A DNA stretch of 64,000 nucleotides, taken from the NCBI RefSeq assembly GCF_000733935.1, contig NZ_JPON01000001.1:1713501-1777500 (forward strand), read 5' to 3'. Under the pieces are notes generated by a model. The model searched no databases. It was given only the letters and a program-made list of their open reading frames with translations, and was not told the origin of the DNA. The DNA comes from Methylomarinum vadi. GTDB taxonomy: Bacteria > Pseudomonadota > Gammaproteobacteria > Methylococcales > Methylomonadaceae. Below are positions 37,709-47,777 of this stretch, piece after piece; the stretch's first letter is position 1, and each line of letters begins with the position of its first letter. A program made the translations under genes and the position numbers.

Positions 37709-38129
37709 TCTTTCAACCTGTCTGTTAGCCCACAAGCAATCTATATTCCAAATATATAAAGAAACTATAGATCAATAAGATACAACTGCCAGCGAATGAT
37801 GAGACAATTTTTTGTCGCTCATTCGAAGCAGTTTCCTATCGTTCACCGACTTAATTATTGCGTTTTCAGCCTAGAAAAGGCTGGATTCCAATAATTTAGC
37901 GTCACTAATGCGACTATTCTAGCAGATAGCGTACATTTATTGATCGAAGGAAAACTTAAACAATGTAGAAGGGAAAAAAGAGAAGATAAATTGAAACAGC
38001 GCAGTAAACACTAAAGAGATGAACTATTGGACGATAACAACCGTTGAAGAAAAGATGATCTAAACAGTGTAAAAAGCGCATCGGCCGCATATCCACATAG
38101 CTTGTGCGACAGCCTCTTAAGAGAAAGTT
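37709..38129. other. 421-bp gap upstream of fliL
   Basis: AT-rich region between two minus-strand units. It contains a hairpin AGCCT/AGGCT at about 37870-37885. It must hold the fliL promoter; no clear sigma-54 -24/-12 or sigma-70 site stands out. No coding frame is convincing. Confidence 0.5.
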
Positions 38130-38163
38130 GCCGGAGAATAACAACATTGCATCATTCTCCGGC
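38130..38163 (-). terminator. Hairpin terminator of the sqr-like operon
   Basis: A 10-bp inverted repeat GCCGGAGAAT/ATTCTCCGGC with a 14-base loop just past the 66-residue gene stop. On the minus strand it is followed by CAACTTT, a weak T-rich tail. Confidence 0.55.
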
Positions 38164-38176
38164 TCGTTGCTAACAA

Positions 38177-38377
38177 TTAAAAGGCATTGCCCGACTTGAC
38201 GCCGATTTTTTTCAGCACGATCGCCAAAGGACAAAAACCGGTAAATGCCGATTGCAATAAATTGGCGCCGACAAAGGCGGTAAACCATAGCCAGTACAGC
38301 GAATGCCACACGGCCAAGCCGACACTCAGCAAAATGAATGTCCCGGCTACTGCCAGAACCCAACGATCGATACTCAT
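38177..38377 (-). CDS. DUF2892 (YgaP-like) membrane protein
   Basis: Sixty-six residues with two hydrophobic helices (about 8-25 and 30-50) and the conserved tail [17 protein letters not shown]. Proteins of this family often accompany rhodanese-like or sulfide-oxidation genes. It follows the sulfide:quinone-reductase-like gene by 9 bp on the same strand, so they form a two-gene operon; a role in sulfur metabolism is an inference from context. Confidence 0.85.
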   Translation of the reverse strand: MSIDRWVLAVAGTFILLSVGLAVWHSLYWLWFTAFVGANLLQSAFTGFCPLAIVLKKIGVKSGNAF

Positions 38378-38386
38378 TGCCGGCTC

Positions 38387-39661
38387 CTATTTTAAACGAA
38401 CCACGCCCATCAATTTGAGCATCATTCTCTCATAGAAAGGTTCGCTGATGCCTTTACGTACTTTACGCATAAAATATTTTTCGAAGCCGATCTTAGCGGC
38501 ATGCACCCATTTGCCATGGCTGGACCATGTCGTGTTTCTAGGCGGAATCTGTGGCACTGCCAGGAAGGCGACACCGGTGTCACCCAGATCGGCCAGACAC
38601 AGCGCGCTTAAACTCGGTACATCACTCGGCTCTTTGCCTTCCAGTTCGTCACGGATATTATGCGCGGTCGCCGTCACCATGGACTCGATCATATAACCCG
38701 TTTTCGGCGTGCCGACCGGTAAAGGGGTTTTTTCCACAGGAGGCAACGCAATACAGACGCCCACCGAATAGATATTTTTGAAGGTCGGATTGCGTTGATG
38801 TTCGTCGACGATGACAAAACCGCGAGGGTTAACCAGCCCTTCCGCCTCGACATTACGCACCGCATCGACCCCGGTAAAAGCCGGCAGCATCATCGAATGC
38901 TTGAACGGCAGCTCATGCTTGGTTTTTTCTTCGCCGTTGTCGTCCACCTCGGTCACATACATCATACCGTCCTCGATGCGATCGACCTTGGCGTTAGTAA
39001 TCCATTTAATAGTTTTATCGCGTAACGCACTTTCCAACAGCCCCTTGGTATCGCCGACGCCGCCCAACCCCAAATGACCGATATAAGGCTCGGATGTTAC
39101 GAATGTCATCGCGACCTTGTCACGAATTTTACGTTTACGCAATTCGGTCTCCAGGATCATCAGATATTCATACGCCGGGCCGAAACAGGAAGCGCCTTGA
39201 ACCGCGCCGATAACGATCGGGCCCGGATCATCCATGAATTTATCCCAATCCTGGGCGGCAAGCGCCGCGTGATCGACATGACAAACCGATGAAGTGTAGC
39301 CCTCGGGCCCCAACCCAGGCACCTCATCAAACGCCAAACGGGGGCCCGTGGCAATAATCAAATAATCGTAATCGACCGAGGAGTTATCGGCCAAATGCAC
39401 TTTATTGTTTACGGGATCTAGCTTGACCGCAGCCTTTTGGATGAATTCGATGCCTTTTTTCTTCATAACCGGCGCCAATTCGATTTTCAAATCTTCCGGT
39501 TTGCGCCATTTAGGCGGAACCCATGGATTGGAAGGCACGAAATGAAAAGTCGGCGAATCGGAAATCACGATGACTTCATGTTTCTTTTTCACCACTTCCT
39601 TCATTTCGAAAGCCATCGGAACCCCACCGATACCGGCGCCTAATACTACAATTCTAGCCAT
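38387..39661 (-). CDS. Sulfide:quinone-oxidoreductase-like FAD flavoprotein
   Basis: NAD/FAD disulfide-reductase fold protein of 424 residues, start at 39661 with GAGGAGAG upstream. The N-terminal FAD motif is VVLGAGIGGVP (residues 4-14), a second nucleotide segment LIIATGPR is at about 100-107, and the C-terminal FAD motif IYSVGVCIALPP is at about 315-326. The cysteine in GASCFGPAYEY (about 157) and the conserved cysteine in SVCHVDHAA (about 125) are of the kind used in sulfide:quinone reductase catalysis, but the overall type (SQR, FCSD-like) is not certain. It probably oxidises sulfide or another thiol and passes electrons to quinone. Confidence 0.8.
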   Translation of the reverse strand: MARIVVLGAGIGGVPMAFEMKEVVKKKHEVIVISDSPTFHFVPSNPWVPPKWRKPEDLKIELAPVMKKKGIEFIQKAAVKLDPVNNKVHLADNSSVDYDYLIIATGPRLAFDEVPGLGPEGYTSSVCHVDHAALAAQDWDKFMDDPGPIVIGAVQGASCFGPAYEYLMILETELRKRKIRDKVAMTFVTSEPYIGHLGLGGVGDTKGLLESALRDKTIKWITNAKVDRIEDGMMYVTEVDDNGEEKTKHELPFKHSMMLPAFTGVDAVRNVEAEGLVNPRGFVIVDEHQRNPTFKNIYSVGVCIALPPVEKTPLPVGTPKTGYMIESMVTATAHNIRDELEGKEPSDVPSLSALCLADLGDTGVAFLAVPQIPPRNTTWSSHGKWVHAAKIGFEKYFMRKVRKGISEPFYERMMLKLMGVVRLK

Positions 39662-39825
39662 AACGCTCTCCTCATCTAATTTTATCCAACACACCCGCTA
39701 GACATCATTAAAATACTAGTATGGTAATGAGCTATATAACAGGAATGTCCAGTGAAAATTTTCTTTTTTCTTAACTAACTACGAGTCGATAGAATATTAG
39801 AATTCTCTAAAGTATTCAACTTTAA

Positions 39826-40413
39826 TTATCCATCATAAGGTTTAAACCACCGGCTTTAGCCGGTCAGCTTTAGCTGCGATAATTTGCCCAAGGAGGTGGC
39901 GATGGACTATAGATACGGCAGCCATACGGTTTACCAAATTGAGTATCATTTTGTTTGGGTTACGAAGTATCGTTATAAAGTGCTGAAGGATGAAATAGCC
40001 GAACGAGTGAGAGACTTGGTGCGGCAGACATGCGAAGCCTTTGAGATACGGATTATCAAAGGTGTCGTGAGCAAAGATCATGTGCACATTTTGGTGAGTG
40101 CGCCGCCGACTATGGCCCCAAGCGAAATCATGAGGCGAATCAAGGGACGAACTTCGAGCTATCTGTTCGAAGAGTTCCCGCACTTGAAAAAGCGATATTG
40201 GGGTCGACATTTTTGAGCCCGCGGTTATTTTTGCGCCACAGTGGGGCAAATGACTGATGAGATGATAAAGCAATATTTGGAGCATCACTTTGAACCTAAT
40301 CCAAACGATAATTTCAAGATGGAGCCCGACTAAGACGCGTCGTTTAGTCGACGCGTATCCGGACTTTCAGTCCGTTATTGGAACCCACCCGCTTGAGCGG
40401 GTGGTTGTTTAGT
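39826..40413 (+). mobile_element. IS200-like element, copy A, 588 bp
   Basis: Single-gene element without inverted repeats, immediately 3' of a TTAA target (39822-39825). A left-end hairpin GGCTTTAGCC and right-end hairpin CCCGCTTGAGCGGG flank one transposase gene. Copies B and C have exactly the same length and ends. It lies between the sqr-like gene and the BarA-type kinase gene, 66 bp upstream of the latter. Confidence 0.92.
39902..40333 (+). pseudogene. tnpA: IS200 transposase TnpA, truncated by nonsense codon
   Basis: Y1-family HUH transposase with an ideal AAGGAGGT ribosome site before the ATG. Residues 1-104 match copy C, but codon 105 is TGA (40214-40216) instead of TGG. The HUH motif His60-Val-His62 lies before the stop; the conserved tyrosine at position 125 (EMIKQYLEHH), the nucleophile of the family, is lost. 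The reading frame continues intact after the stop to residue 143. Confidence 0.9.
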
Positions 40414-40479
40414 TATCTTCCCTTTGGCATACTCTATATCTCGTAGAGTAGCCATTCTATACCTAAATATAGAAAGTAA

Positions 40480-43167
40480 ATGCATTTTAAAATCAACACC
40501 AAAGGCATCCGTTTTCGCTTGTTCTTTATGGGAGTCGCACCCGCCTTGTTGCTGGTCATTTCGCTTGCCAGTTATTTCGTCGAACATCAATTTCACTATC
40601 TCGAACAATCTTTACACGAGCGCGGGCAAACCATCGCCAAGCAACTTGCCGTCGCCAGTATTTATGGCGTATTCTCCGGCAACAAAGCGATGCTGAAAGA
40701 GATGGCCAACGATCTGTTGCAGGAAAAGGATGTCGTGTTTGTCGCGATTAAAAACCTGAATGGGGAAATCCTTGCTTATTCCAGCAATATGCTGAATAAA
40801 AACAGTGAAAAACTAAAAATTTTTGATGCCGCAGTGAGAATTCAATCTCTGCGGCAAAACGCCGCCGCCATGGATTTCAATTTATTTGAAATCGAGGACA
40901 GCGATAAAGAAAGGAAAATAGGCAGCGTATCGGTCGGCATCAGCCCAGCCCCCATTCAAGCGGCTCGCCATCAGTATCTCCGTAATAGCTTAACCATCAT
41001 CATCGGCTGCTTTATCTTTGCGCTGATGCTCGCATTCCGTCTCAGCAAAACCATCAGCTCGCCTCTGATCAATTTGACTCAAGTGGCGAATGATTTGGCT
41101 AACGGCAACATGGACGCGCGCGCCGGCACAACCACTACCACAGAAATCGCAACACTTTGCGAAAGCTTTAACGCCATGGCGGTAGGCCTGCAAGAAACCC
41201 AAGACTATTTATTGCAACAAGTGAACAATGCCGTCAAGGAACTTACGGTAACCATGGAGAAACTGGAAGAAAAAAATCAATCGCTGGAAAAAACCACTCA
41301 ATTAGCCATTGCCCAAAACGAAACGAAATCGCAATTTCTGGCGCACATCAGTCATGAAATCCGCACGCCGATGAACGGCATCATCGGGTTTATCGAACTG
41401 CTCACGCAATCGGAATTAACTCCCCGGCAATTGGAACAAGCCAAGTTAATCAAGACATCGGCCTGTACTCTCTTAACTATCGTTAACGAAATCCTCGATT
41501 ATTCGAGCCTCGAAACAGGAAGTTTCAGAACCGAAAGCGTAGCTTTCGATATCCGCGAGTGTATTGAAAACAGCATTACTGCAATCGTTTCTCGCCGTAG
41601 AGACGTCCAAATAATTATCGATATCGCCCCCGATTTGCCGACCATGATCACCAGCGACCCGGTCCGTCTTAGCCAAGTGCTTACCAATTTGGTCGGTAAC
41701 GCCAGCAAATACACAGACCGTGGCTATATCATCATCCGCGGCACCCTGACAAAACAATCCAAATTATTTATTTCGGTTACGGACACCGGCATCGGTATTG
41801 CCAAGGATGTCATGAAGGACCTTTTCCACCCTTTTCTACAAATTAGCGAATATGCCGTGAATAAGGAACTGGGTACGGGATTAGGTTTAACGATTGCAAA
41901 AAACATTGTCGAAAGATTAGGCGGCAACATCGGCGTTAAGAGTCAATTGGGAAAAGGCTCGACCTTTTGGTTTGACTTGCCGATAACGACCGTTAATGAA
42001 CAACCCACAGAAGAACACGATGCCTTGATCAGCATAATCGACCCGTTGTCCATCAGGCGTAAAGCCTTACTGAAACAACTCACCCATTTAGGCTTTGGCT
42101 GCCGTTTGTTTGCCTCCGTCGAGCAATATCAACAAGCCGGCGCCTGGGAAATCATTTTGTATGCAGCCGGCGAAAGCCTAAAGACGGATGACGACTTCAA
42201 TACCGAATTGGCACGGATAAGGACTTTTACAGGCAATAAAAAAATCATTTTCATGACCCACCCCCTACAAAACCCCGGTACCGTGGATATTTTGCCCATA
42301 CCCTGCCGCTCGGCGTTCTTGGACCAATTGATCACGGACACGCTTTCGCTATTTCCCAAGCCCCCTAGCGATAAACTGGCTTTGCCGGAACCCGACATAC
42401 CTCCGAGTTTCCCCGTATTCATTGCCGACGATAACGAAATCAATCGCCTACTACTCAAGTCCCAACTGGAAAGCCGTTCCAGCGATATCACGCTCGCAGA
42501 AGACGGCAAACAGGCTCTCTCGTTACTACAGCAAAGAAAGTATCAATTGATTTTGCTGGATCTGCAAATGCCTTATTACAGTGGTCTGGAATTGCTGGAA
42601 AAAATCAAAGAGAAAGATTGCATCAACCACAATACGCCGGTCATCGCCATTACCGCCCATGCCCAAAGCCATCAGCGAAAAAAATTAATCGATGCCGGAT
42701 TCGATGAATGCCTGATCAAACCGGTACTTCTCGAACAACTTGAAGAAATGCTCGATCTATGGCAATCGCAATCCCGGAATGCCCCTTCCCAACCTTCTCC
42801 GGGCATGGAATTCCTTGAGCAAATGCTGGAAAAAACATCTCACAACGAACAATTAGCCGAGGTCTTGTTTAACAAACTGTTTATTGAGTTACCGGAACAA
42901 TTGGCCAACATACAGCAAGCAATCGATCAATCCGACTTCGCACTCGCCAAAGAAATCACACATAAATTGCATGGTTCGGTCAGCTTTTGCGGATTCATCT
43001 CGTTGAAGGATGCCGCACGTCAATTGGAAATCGATTTATCCAACCAGAAAGTCGAGGCCAGCCTGATGAACTTCGCAGCACTAAAACAAGGAATCGATCA
43101 TTTTCTCAATCAAAAACAGACTATTCTACGGGAATTGTCGAAAGCTGACGCAGCAAGCGAAAAATAG
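40480..43167 (+). CDS. barA: BarA-type hybrid sensor histidine kinase
   Basis: Hybrid kinase of 895 residues. A membrane helix lies near 8-30, a periplasmic region follows, a second helix is near 170-190, then HAMP (about 190-245), a coiled-coil, the HisKA domain with His292 in HISHEIRTPMNGI, HATPase with N/G boxes (TGIGIAKDV, GTGLGLTIAKN), a degenerate receiver (about 508-600), a functional receiver with Asp694 in LLDLQMPYYSG, and a C-terminal HPt domain with His828 in THKLHGSVS. This is the architecture of BarA, which drives the UvrY/GacA-CsrB carbon-storage circuit. The response regulator is not in the window. IS200 copy A lies just upstream and may alter its promoter. Confidence 0.9.
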   Translation: MHFKINTKGIRFRLFFMGVAPALLLVISLASYFVEHQFHYLEQSLHERGQTIAKQLAVASIYGVFSGNKAMLKEMANDLLQEKDVVFVAIKNLNGEILAYSSNMLNKNSEKLKIFDAAVRIQSLRQNAAAMDFNLFEIEDSDKERKIGSVSVGISPAPIQAARHQYLRNSLTIIIGCFIFALMLAFRLSKTISSPLINLTQVANDLANGNMDARAGTTTTTEIATLCESFNAMAVGLQETQDYLLQQVNNAVKELTVTMEKLEEKNQSLEKTTQLAIAQNETKSQFLAHISHEIRTPMNGIIGFIELLTQSELTPRQLEQAKLIKTSACTLLTIVNEILDYSSLETGSFRTESVAFDIRECIENSITAIVSRRRDVQIIIDIAPDLPTMITSDPVRLSQVLTNLVGNASKYTDRGYIIIRGTLTKQSKLFISVTDTGIGIAKDVMKDLFHPFLQISEYAVNKELGTGLGLTIAKNIVERLGGNIGVKSQLGKGSTFWFDLPITTVNEQPTEEHDALISIIDPLSIRRKALLKQLTHLGFGCRLFASVEQYQQAGAWEIILYAAGESLKTDDDFNTELARIRTFTGNKKIIFMTHPLQNPGTVDILPIPCRSAFLDQLITDTLSLFPKPPSDKLALPEPDIPPSFPVFIADDNEINRLLLKSQLESRSSDITLAEDGKQALSLLQQRKYQLILLDLQMPYYSGLELLEKIKEKDCINHNTPVIAITAHAQSHQRKKLIDAGFDECLIKPVLLEQLEEMLDLWQSQSRNAPSQPSPGMEFLEQMLEKTSHNEQLAEVLFNKLFIELPEQLANIQQAIDQSDFALAKEITHKLHGSVSFCGFISLKDAARQLEIDLSNQKVEASLMNFAALKQGIDHFLNQKQTILRELSKADAASEK

Positions 43168-43192
43168 TCTATAGGCTATTTTCCGCTTGCAT

Positions 43193-43219
43193 AAAAAAAG
43201 CCCGTAACGGGCTTTTTTT
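43193..43219. terminator. Bidirectional terminator between barA and fimV
   Basis: A 6-bp GC-rich stem AGCCCG/CGGGCT with a 3-base loop is flanked on both sides by seven A or T, so it can end transcription from the convergent barA and fimV genes. Confidence 0.9.
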
Positions 43220-43243
43220 ATGCGGAATCTCCTCAACCCCTTC

Positions 43244-45796
43244 TTATTTCATTTGATCCAATAGAGATTGAGCGGTTTGCTTCTGTTGATCGTTACCTTT
43301 CTCTATCACTTCTTCGGCAATCGATTTCGCGGCATCCGTATCGCCCATATCGATATAAGCTTTGGCAAGGTCGATTTTCGTCTCGAATTCATCCATATCG
43401 GTCAAATCCGACACGCCCGATTCCGGCATTGACTCGTCTTCCAGATCAAAATTGAAATCGAACTCTTCATCACTATCGGACAACTTTTCTGCTTCCGCGG
43501 CTTGCTGTTTTTCTACCGATCCCTCAATCGTGGAGAAGTCGAAACTTTCCAAATCATCATCGGCTTCCTCGCCCAGTTTCAGCTCGGGGCCTTGCTCATG
43601 CTCTTCATGCTCTATATCGCTGCTAAAATCGAACGTTTCGAACTCTTCCTCCGGTTCCGCCTCGGTTTTTGGTTCCTCGGCTTCCTCATCGGCAAAAGCG
43701 CTCAAGTCGAATTCCACGCTCTCGATATCTTCTTCCTGAGCCGGTTTTTCTTCAGCGGTTTCCGGCTCTTCGAAAGCGCTAAGATCGAAATCCAAGCTAT
43801 CGTTATCGCTTCCTTCTTCATCGACTCCTTTGATAAGCTCGTCTTCGTCAGCAAAATCCTGGTCAAACGAGGTCAAATCGAAATCATCTTCTCCTCCCTT
43901 GGCTCCGGTTTCATCCGTCTTTTTTTGTTCGACATTCCGCTTCGCCTCTTCTTCTAGAGCCTCGTCTTCGACCGTCTCGCTGGCTGTCAAAATGGCGGAA
44001 CCTGGGATGATCTCATTACCCATCTCCAATACTTTGGACCAGAAGGTATGGTCATTACGCTTACCTTCCTCCGCCAATTCGCCGACATAATCTTCAAACG
44101 CATCCTTGTTCTCATTGGCATAGAAAATTTCCAGCAATTTGAGTTTACAGTCGTTACGCTCCGGCTCGTCGGCTATTGCCTGGCGCATCAATTCCTCGGC
44201 CTGCTGATAACGGCCATAGGCCAAATAAACATCCGCTTCGGAAATAGGATCGACCTCGTTCATATCGGAATCGAAGGCATCGAAATCACTGGGCGTAAAT
44301 TCGCTTAGAAACGAACTTTCACCCACGGTACCGACATCGTAAGCGGGACTTTCATCGGACGATAGGGTTGAAACAATCGTAGATTCCTCGGAATCAGGCA
44401 TCCTGATTTCACTGGAAGAGGCAAACATGCTTTCATCGATGCCGCCACCGTGCTCTTCAGGTCTGCGTTGACGCCACCATAACCACCCCAAACCGCCGAG
44501 CAATACCACAGCGACACCACCGATCGCCAAATAATAGCTATCCCCGAAAAGCCCTCCCTCCGGCTCGACAGGCGCAGGCTTTATTTTCTGTTTTGGCGCC
44601 GGTTTAGGCTTCGGTTTTACGACTGCCGGCTTCTCGGACTGGGTCGCCTCGGCTCCTTCCCGTGGTTGAACCGGCGTTTGAGGAGTTTGCTCCTGTTCCA
44701 GCAATTGTTTATTTTGCAAGGCCGCTAGCTGCTCATCCTTTAAAGCCAGCAATTTTTGCATCATTTCCAATTGCTTTTCCAATTTCTCCAGGCGCTCCCG
44801 CATTTCCTTGTCGCCACCTGATTCGGCCGCCTGGACTTCCGCATCTTCCGCGCTGAGTTCTTCTTCGGCAACAGCTTCTTTTCTGACCTGTTCCTGCTCG
44901 GGGCTGACCTCGGCTTTGCCTTCCACGCTTGTCTCTACCGGAGCCTCCAGTTCCAGCTGACTACTGACGGCTTCCTCCGCAACCGGCACGGCCGGTTTTT
45001 TGCTAGCCGCCGGTTTAGCCGCAGCTTTCCAAGCATTGACTTGTTGCTTGAACAAACTGGCGGCTTGTTGCCTGGACAGCTTTACAATCGTGTCTTTATT
45101 AGGGATATCCAGAACCTGACCGGACATCAGCGCATTAACATTGTCCTTATAGAAGGCCCGAGGATTCGCTTCATAAATCGCCATCATCATTTGTTCCGTG
45201 GAGATGTCCTCGGATGGCTTGACTTGTTCGGCTATTTGCCAAAGCGTATCCGACTGCGTAGTCGGACCGTAACTGTCGACCTGAATTCCTTCGCCGACCG
45301 CACTTGGAGCCTTTTCCGCCAGCTTGGGAGTCGCTGCCATAGGCTGTTGTACCTGTTGGGACGGTTCCGCCTGCTCGGCAACGGGAACCACCGGTTGCTC
45401 ATAGGCCGCCGGCGGGTCCACCAAGACCGTGAACTCACGGTACATATTGCCCTTGGTCCAGGTGACTTCGAGCAAGAAATCCAAAAAGGGTTCTTGTAGG
45501 GCCTCATTGGAACTTAACTTAACGACAACGGCACCGTTAGGTTTAACCACCGTATCGAATTTGATTTTCGACAGAAAGAAACTCCATGGCACGCCGGCTT
45601 CATCGAATTTTTCCGGCGGCGCCATCCTTACCTGGATATCGGAAGGACTTTCCCCGGCAGATAACAGCAGATTAATCTCGGCATTGAGTTTTTGATTAAG
45701 GGCTGAGTGCAATTTAAGATCGCCAATCCCCAAGGGCTGTGCACTAGCCGGTGCCAGTAACGATACAACCGCTAAAGTTTTAGTTAAATTGCGCAC
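43244..45796 (-). CDS. fimV: FimV-family peptidoglycan-binding polar protein
   Basis: FimV/TspA-type inner-membrane protein of 850 residues. A signal peptide ends near residue 19, a conserved N-terminal domain (LGIGDLKLHSALNQKLNAEI, about 22-130) and a LysM-like domain (about 170-235) follow, then a Pro/Glu-rich linker with a coiled-coil region (about 325-365), a single membrane helix (about 430-450), and an acidic cytoplasmic part with a C-terminal TPR-like FimV motif (DLAKAYIDMGDTDAAKSIAEEV). The protein organises type IV pili and polar components in Pseudomonas. It lies downstream of asd, as in many gammaproteobacteria. Confidence 0.92.
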   Translation of the reverse strand: MRNLTKTLAVVSLLAPASAQPLGIGDLKLHSALNQKLNAEINLLLSAGESPSDIQVRMAPPEKFDEAGVPWSFFLSKIKFDTVVKPNGAVVVKLSSNEALQEPFLDFLLEVTWTKGNMYREFTVLVDPPAAYEQPVVPVAEQAEPSQQVQQPMAATPKLAEKAPSAVGEGIQVDSYGPTTQSDTLWQIAEQVKPSEDISTEQMMMAIYEANPRAFYKDNVNALMSGQVLDIPNKDTIVKLSRQQAASLFKQQVNAWKAAAKPAASKKPAVPVAEEAVSSQLELEAPVETSVEGKAEVSPEQEQVRKEAVAEEELSAEDAEVQAAESGGDKEMRERLEKLEKQLEMMQKLLALKDEQLAALQNKQLLEQEQTPQTPVQPREGAEATQSEKPAVVKPKPKPAPKQKIKPAPVEPEGGLFGDSYYLAIGGVAVVLLGGLGWLWWRQRRPEEHGGGIDESMFASSSEIRMPDSEESTIVSTLSSDESPAYDVGTVGESSFLSEFTPSDFDAFDSDMNEVDPISEADVYLAYGRYQQAEELMRQAIADEPERNDCKLKLLEIFYANENKDAFEDYVGELAEEGKRNDHTFWSKVLEMGNEIIPGSAILTASETVEDEALEEEAKRNVEQKKTDETGAKGGEDDFDLTSFDQDFADEDELIKGVDEEGSDNDSLDFDLSAFEEPETAEEKPAQEEDIESVEFDLSAFADEEAEEPKTEAEPEEEFETFDFSSDIEHEEHEQGPELKLGEEADDDLESFDFSTIEGSVEKQQAAEAEKLSDSDEEFDFNFDLEDESMPESGVSDLTDMDEFETKIDLAKAYIDMGDTDAAKSIAEEVIEKGNDQQKQTAQSLLDQMK

Positions 45797-45873
45797 TTCG
45801 CTCTCCTACAAATACAAATAGATAGACCACAGTTTTTTACCGAGAATAACCAAATATACTTGGTAAGCTTAGT

Positions 45874-46896
45874 CTAGATGTAATTTTTTACTAGGTCTTC
45901 CGCTATTTGTACGCTATTTAAAGCTGCGCCCTTCCTCACATTATCGCCAACCACCCACAGATCGATACCTTGCGGGTGAGAAATATCCTCCCGGATACGG
46001 CCGACAAAGACATCATCATTACCTGACGACTCAGTCACTGCGGTAGGATAACCACCGTCGACACGCTCGTCCAGCAAGGTAATGCCAGGGGCCGCTTGCA
46101 TCAATTCCCGCACCTGATCGACGGAAATCTTGCTACGCGTCTCGATATGCACCGCCTCGGAATGCCCGTAAAACACCGGCACACGAACAGCGGTCGGATT
46201 GACCTGTATGCTGTCGTCGCCAAGAATTTTTCGGGTTTCCCAGACCATTTTCATTTCTTCCTTGGTGTAGCCGTTATCCATGAACACATCGATCTGCGGC
46301 AATACATTGAAAGCGATTTGTTTGGGATACACTTCCGCCTTGATCGGCTTGCCGTTTAATAACGCCGCCGTTTGCGTCGCCAATTCCTCGATCGCCTCCT
46401 TGCCGGTACCGGACACGGCTTGGTAAGTGCTGACATTGATCCGAGCGATACCGACGGCATCGTGGATCGGTTTCAGCGCCACCAGCATTTGAATAGTCGA
46501 ACAGTTAGGGTTGGCGATGATACCGTGTTTTTTATACTCGGCGATTTTCTCCGGATTGACTTCCGGCACGACCAGCGGGATTTCGTCGTCATAACGAAAT
46601 TGCGAGGTATTATCGATCACGACACACCCAGCCGCGGCAGCCTTCGGCGCATATTCCGCCGAAATACCCGCGCCGGCCGAGAACAGACCGATTTGGACTT
46701 TGGAAAAGTCGAATTCCGCCAGGTCTTCGACCGTAAGCGAGCCCCCCTTGAAAGGAATACGCTTACCGGCCGAGCGGCTGCTGGCTAAGGCGTAAACATT
46801 GCCCACCGGAAAATCGCGTTCTTCCAAAATAGACAACATGGTTTCTCCGACCGCGCCGGTTGCTCCGACAACGGCCACATCATAAGTTTTAGACAT
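45874..46896 (-). CDS. asd: Aspartate-semialdehyde dehydrogenase
   Basis: NADPH-dependent reduction of beta-aspartyl phosphate to aspartate semialdehyde for lysine, methionine, threonine and diaminopimelate synthesis. The start at 46896 has GGGAG at the right spacing; an ATG two codons earlier overlaps that site. The 340 residues have the NADP-binding loop VVGATGAVGE at 8-18 and the catalytic Cys in NPNCSTIQML (about 129). It is followed by fimV. Upstream are a 7-bp hairpin (47003-47024) and IS200 copy B. Confidence 0.96.
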   Translation of the reverse strand: MSKTYDVAVVGATGAVGETMLSILEERDFPVGNVYALASSRSAGKRIPFKGGSLTVEDLAEFDFSKVQIGLFSAGAGISAEYAPKAAAAGCVVIDNTSQFRYDDEIPLVVPEVNPEKIAEYKKHGIIANPNCSTIQMLVALKPIHDAVGIARINVSTYQAVSGTGKEAIEELATQTAALLNGKPIKAEVYPKQIAFNVLPQIDVFMDNGYTKEEMKMVWETRKILGDDSIQVNPTAVRVPVFYGHSEAVHIETRSKISVDQVRELMQAAPGITLLDERVDGGYPTAVTESSGNDDVFVGRIREDISHPQGIDLWVVGDNVRKGAALNSVQIAEDLVKNYI

Positions 46897-47002
46897 TTTC
46901 ATGCTCCCTTACTTTAAATTATGAGTTAAGAGCCGGAATAATAAATCTTAGGCAAATTGATCGATTAAAACGGGAAAGAAATTTGAGTTTCAGGAAACTA
47001 TT

Positions 47003-47024
47003 GTGCTGCTTGCCATAGCAGCAC
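47003..47024. repeat. Hairpin upstream of asd
   Basis: A 7-bp inverted repeat GTGCTGC/GCAGCAC with an 8-base loop in the asd leader, 107 bp before the start codon. No attenuator or known riboswitch pattern was recognised. Confidence 0.4.
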
Positions 47025-47099
47025 TTCCCTTTGACATAGGTTATAAAGTGGTGCCTTGGCGACCGTAGAGATGGAAACTATTGATTTTGCGGAAACAAA

Positions 47100-47687
47100 A
47101 CTAAACAACCACCCGCTCAAGCGGGTGGGTTCCAATAACGGACTGAAAGTCCGGATACGCGTCGACTAAACGACGCGTCTTAGTCGGGCTCCATCTTGAA
47201 ATTATCGTTTGGATTAGGTTCAAAGTGATGCTCCAAATATTGCTTTATCATCTCATCAGTCATTTGCCCCACTGTGGCGCAAAAATAACCGCGGGCTCAA
47301 AAATGTCGACCCCAATATCGCTTTTTCAAGTGCGGGAACTCTTCGAACAGATAGCTCGAAGTTCGTCCCTTGATTCGCCTCATGATTTCGCTTGGGGCCA
47401 TAGTCGGCGGCGCACTCACCAAAATGTGCACATGATCTTTGCTCACGACACCTTTGATAATCCGTATCTCAAAGGCTTCGCATGTCTGCCGCACCAAGTC
47501 TCTCACTCGTTCGGCTATTTCATCCTTCAGCACTTTATAACGATACTTCGTAACCCAAACAAAATGATACTCAATTTGGTAAACCGTATGGCTGCCGTAT
47601 CTATAGTCCATCGCCACCTCCTTGGGCAAATTATCGCAGCTAAAGCTGACCGGCTAAAGCCGGTGGTTTAAACCTTATGATGGATAA
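47100..47687 (-). mobile_element. IS200-like element, copy B, 588 bp
   Basis: Identical in length and ends to copy A, in reverse orientation, next to TTAA (47688-47691). It sits between leuD and asd, the spot where leuB is found in Pseudomonas-type clusters. Confidence 0.92.
47180..47611 (-). pseudogene. tnpA: IS200 transposase TnpA, truncated by nonsense codon (copy B)
   Basis: Same as copy A: ATG at 47611 behind AAGGAGGT, HUH motif at residues 60-62, and a TGA at codon 105 (47297-47299) that removes the catalytic Tyr125. The rest of the frame is intact. Sharing this nonsense codon with copy A suggests that one gave rise to the other, with transposase supplied in trans. Confidence 0.9.
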
Positions 47688-47732
47688 TTAACACTCCGCC
47701 AAGCCAACCGGAAGCTGCAAACCATCGTCATA

Positions 47733-47764
47733 AGGGCTGGGCCGCTTCCCATTAACCCAGCCCT
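47733..47764 (-). terminator. Hairpin after leuD
   Basis: A 9-bp inverted repeat AGGGCTGGG/CCCAGCCCT with a 14-base loop lies past the leuD stop codon. It lacks a T-run on the minus strand but could end the leuCD transcript. Confidence 0.55.
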
Positions 47765-47777
47765 CGGGAATAGCAGA

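Noticed and set aside
46897..47099. Lysine riboswitch upstream of asd
   Set aside because: Only one simple hairpin is visible; the multi-helix core expected of that riboswitch is not there.
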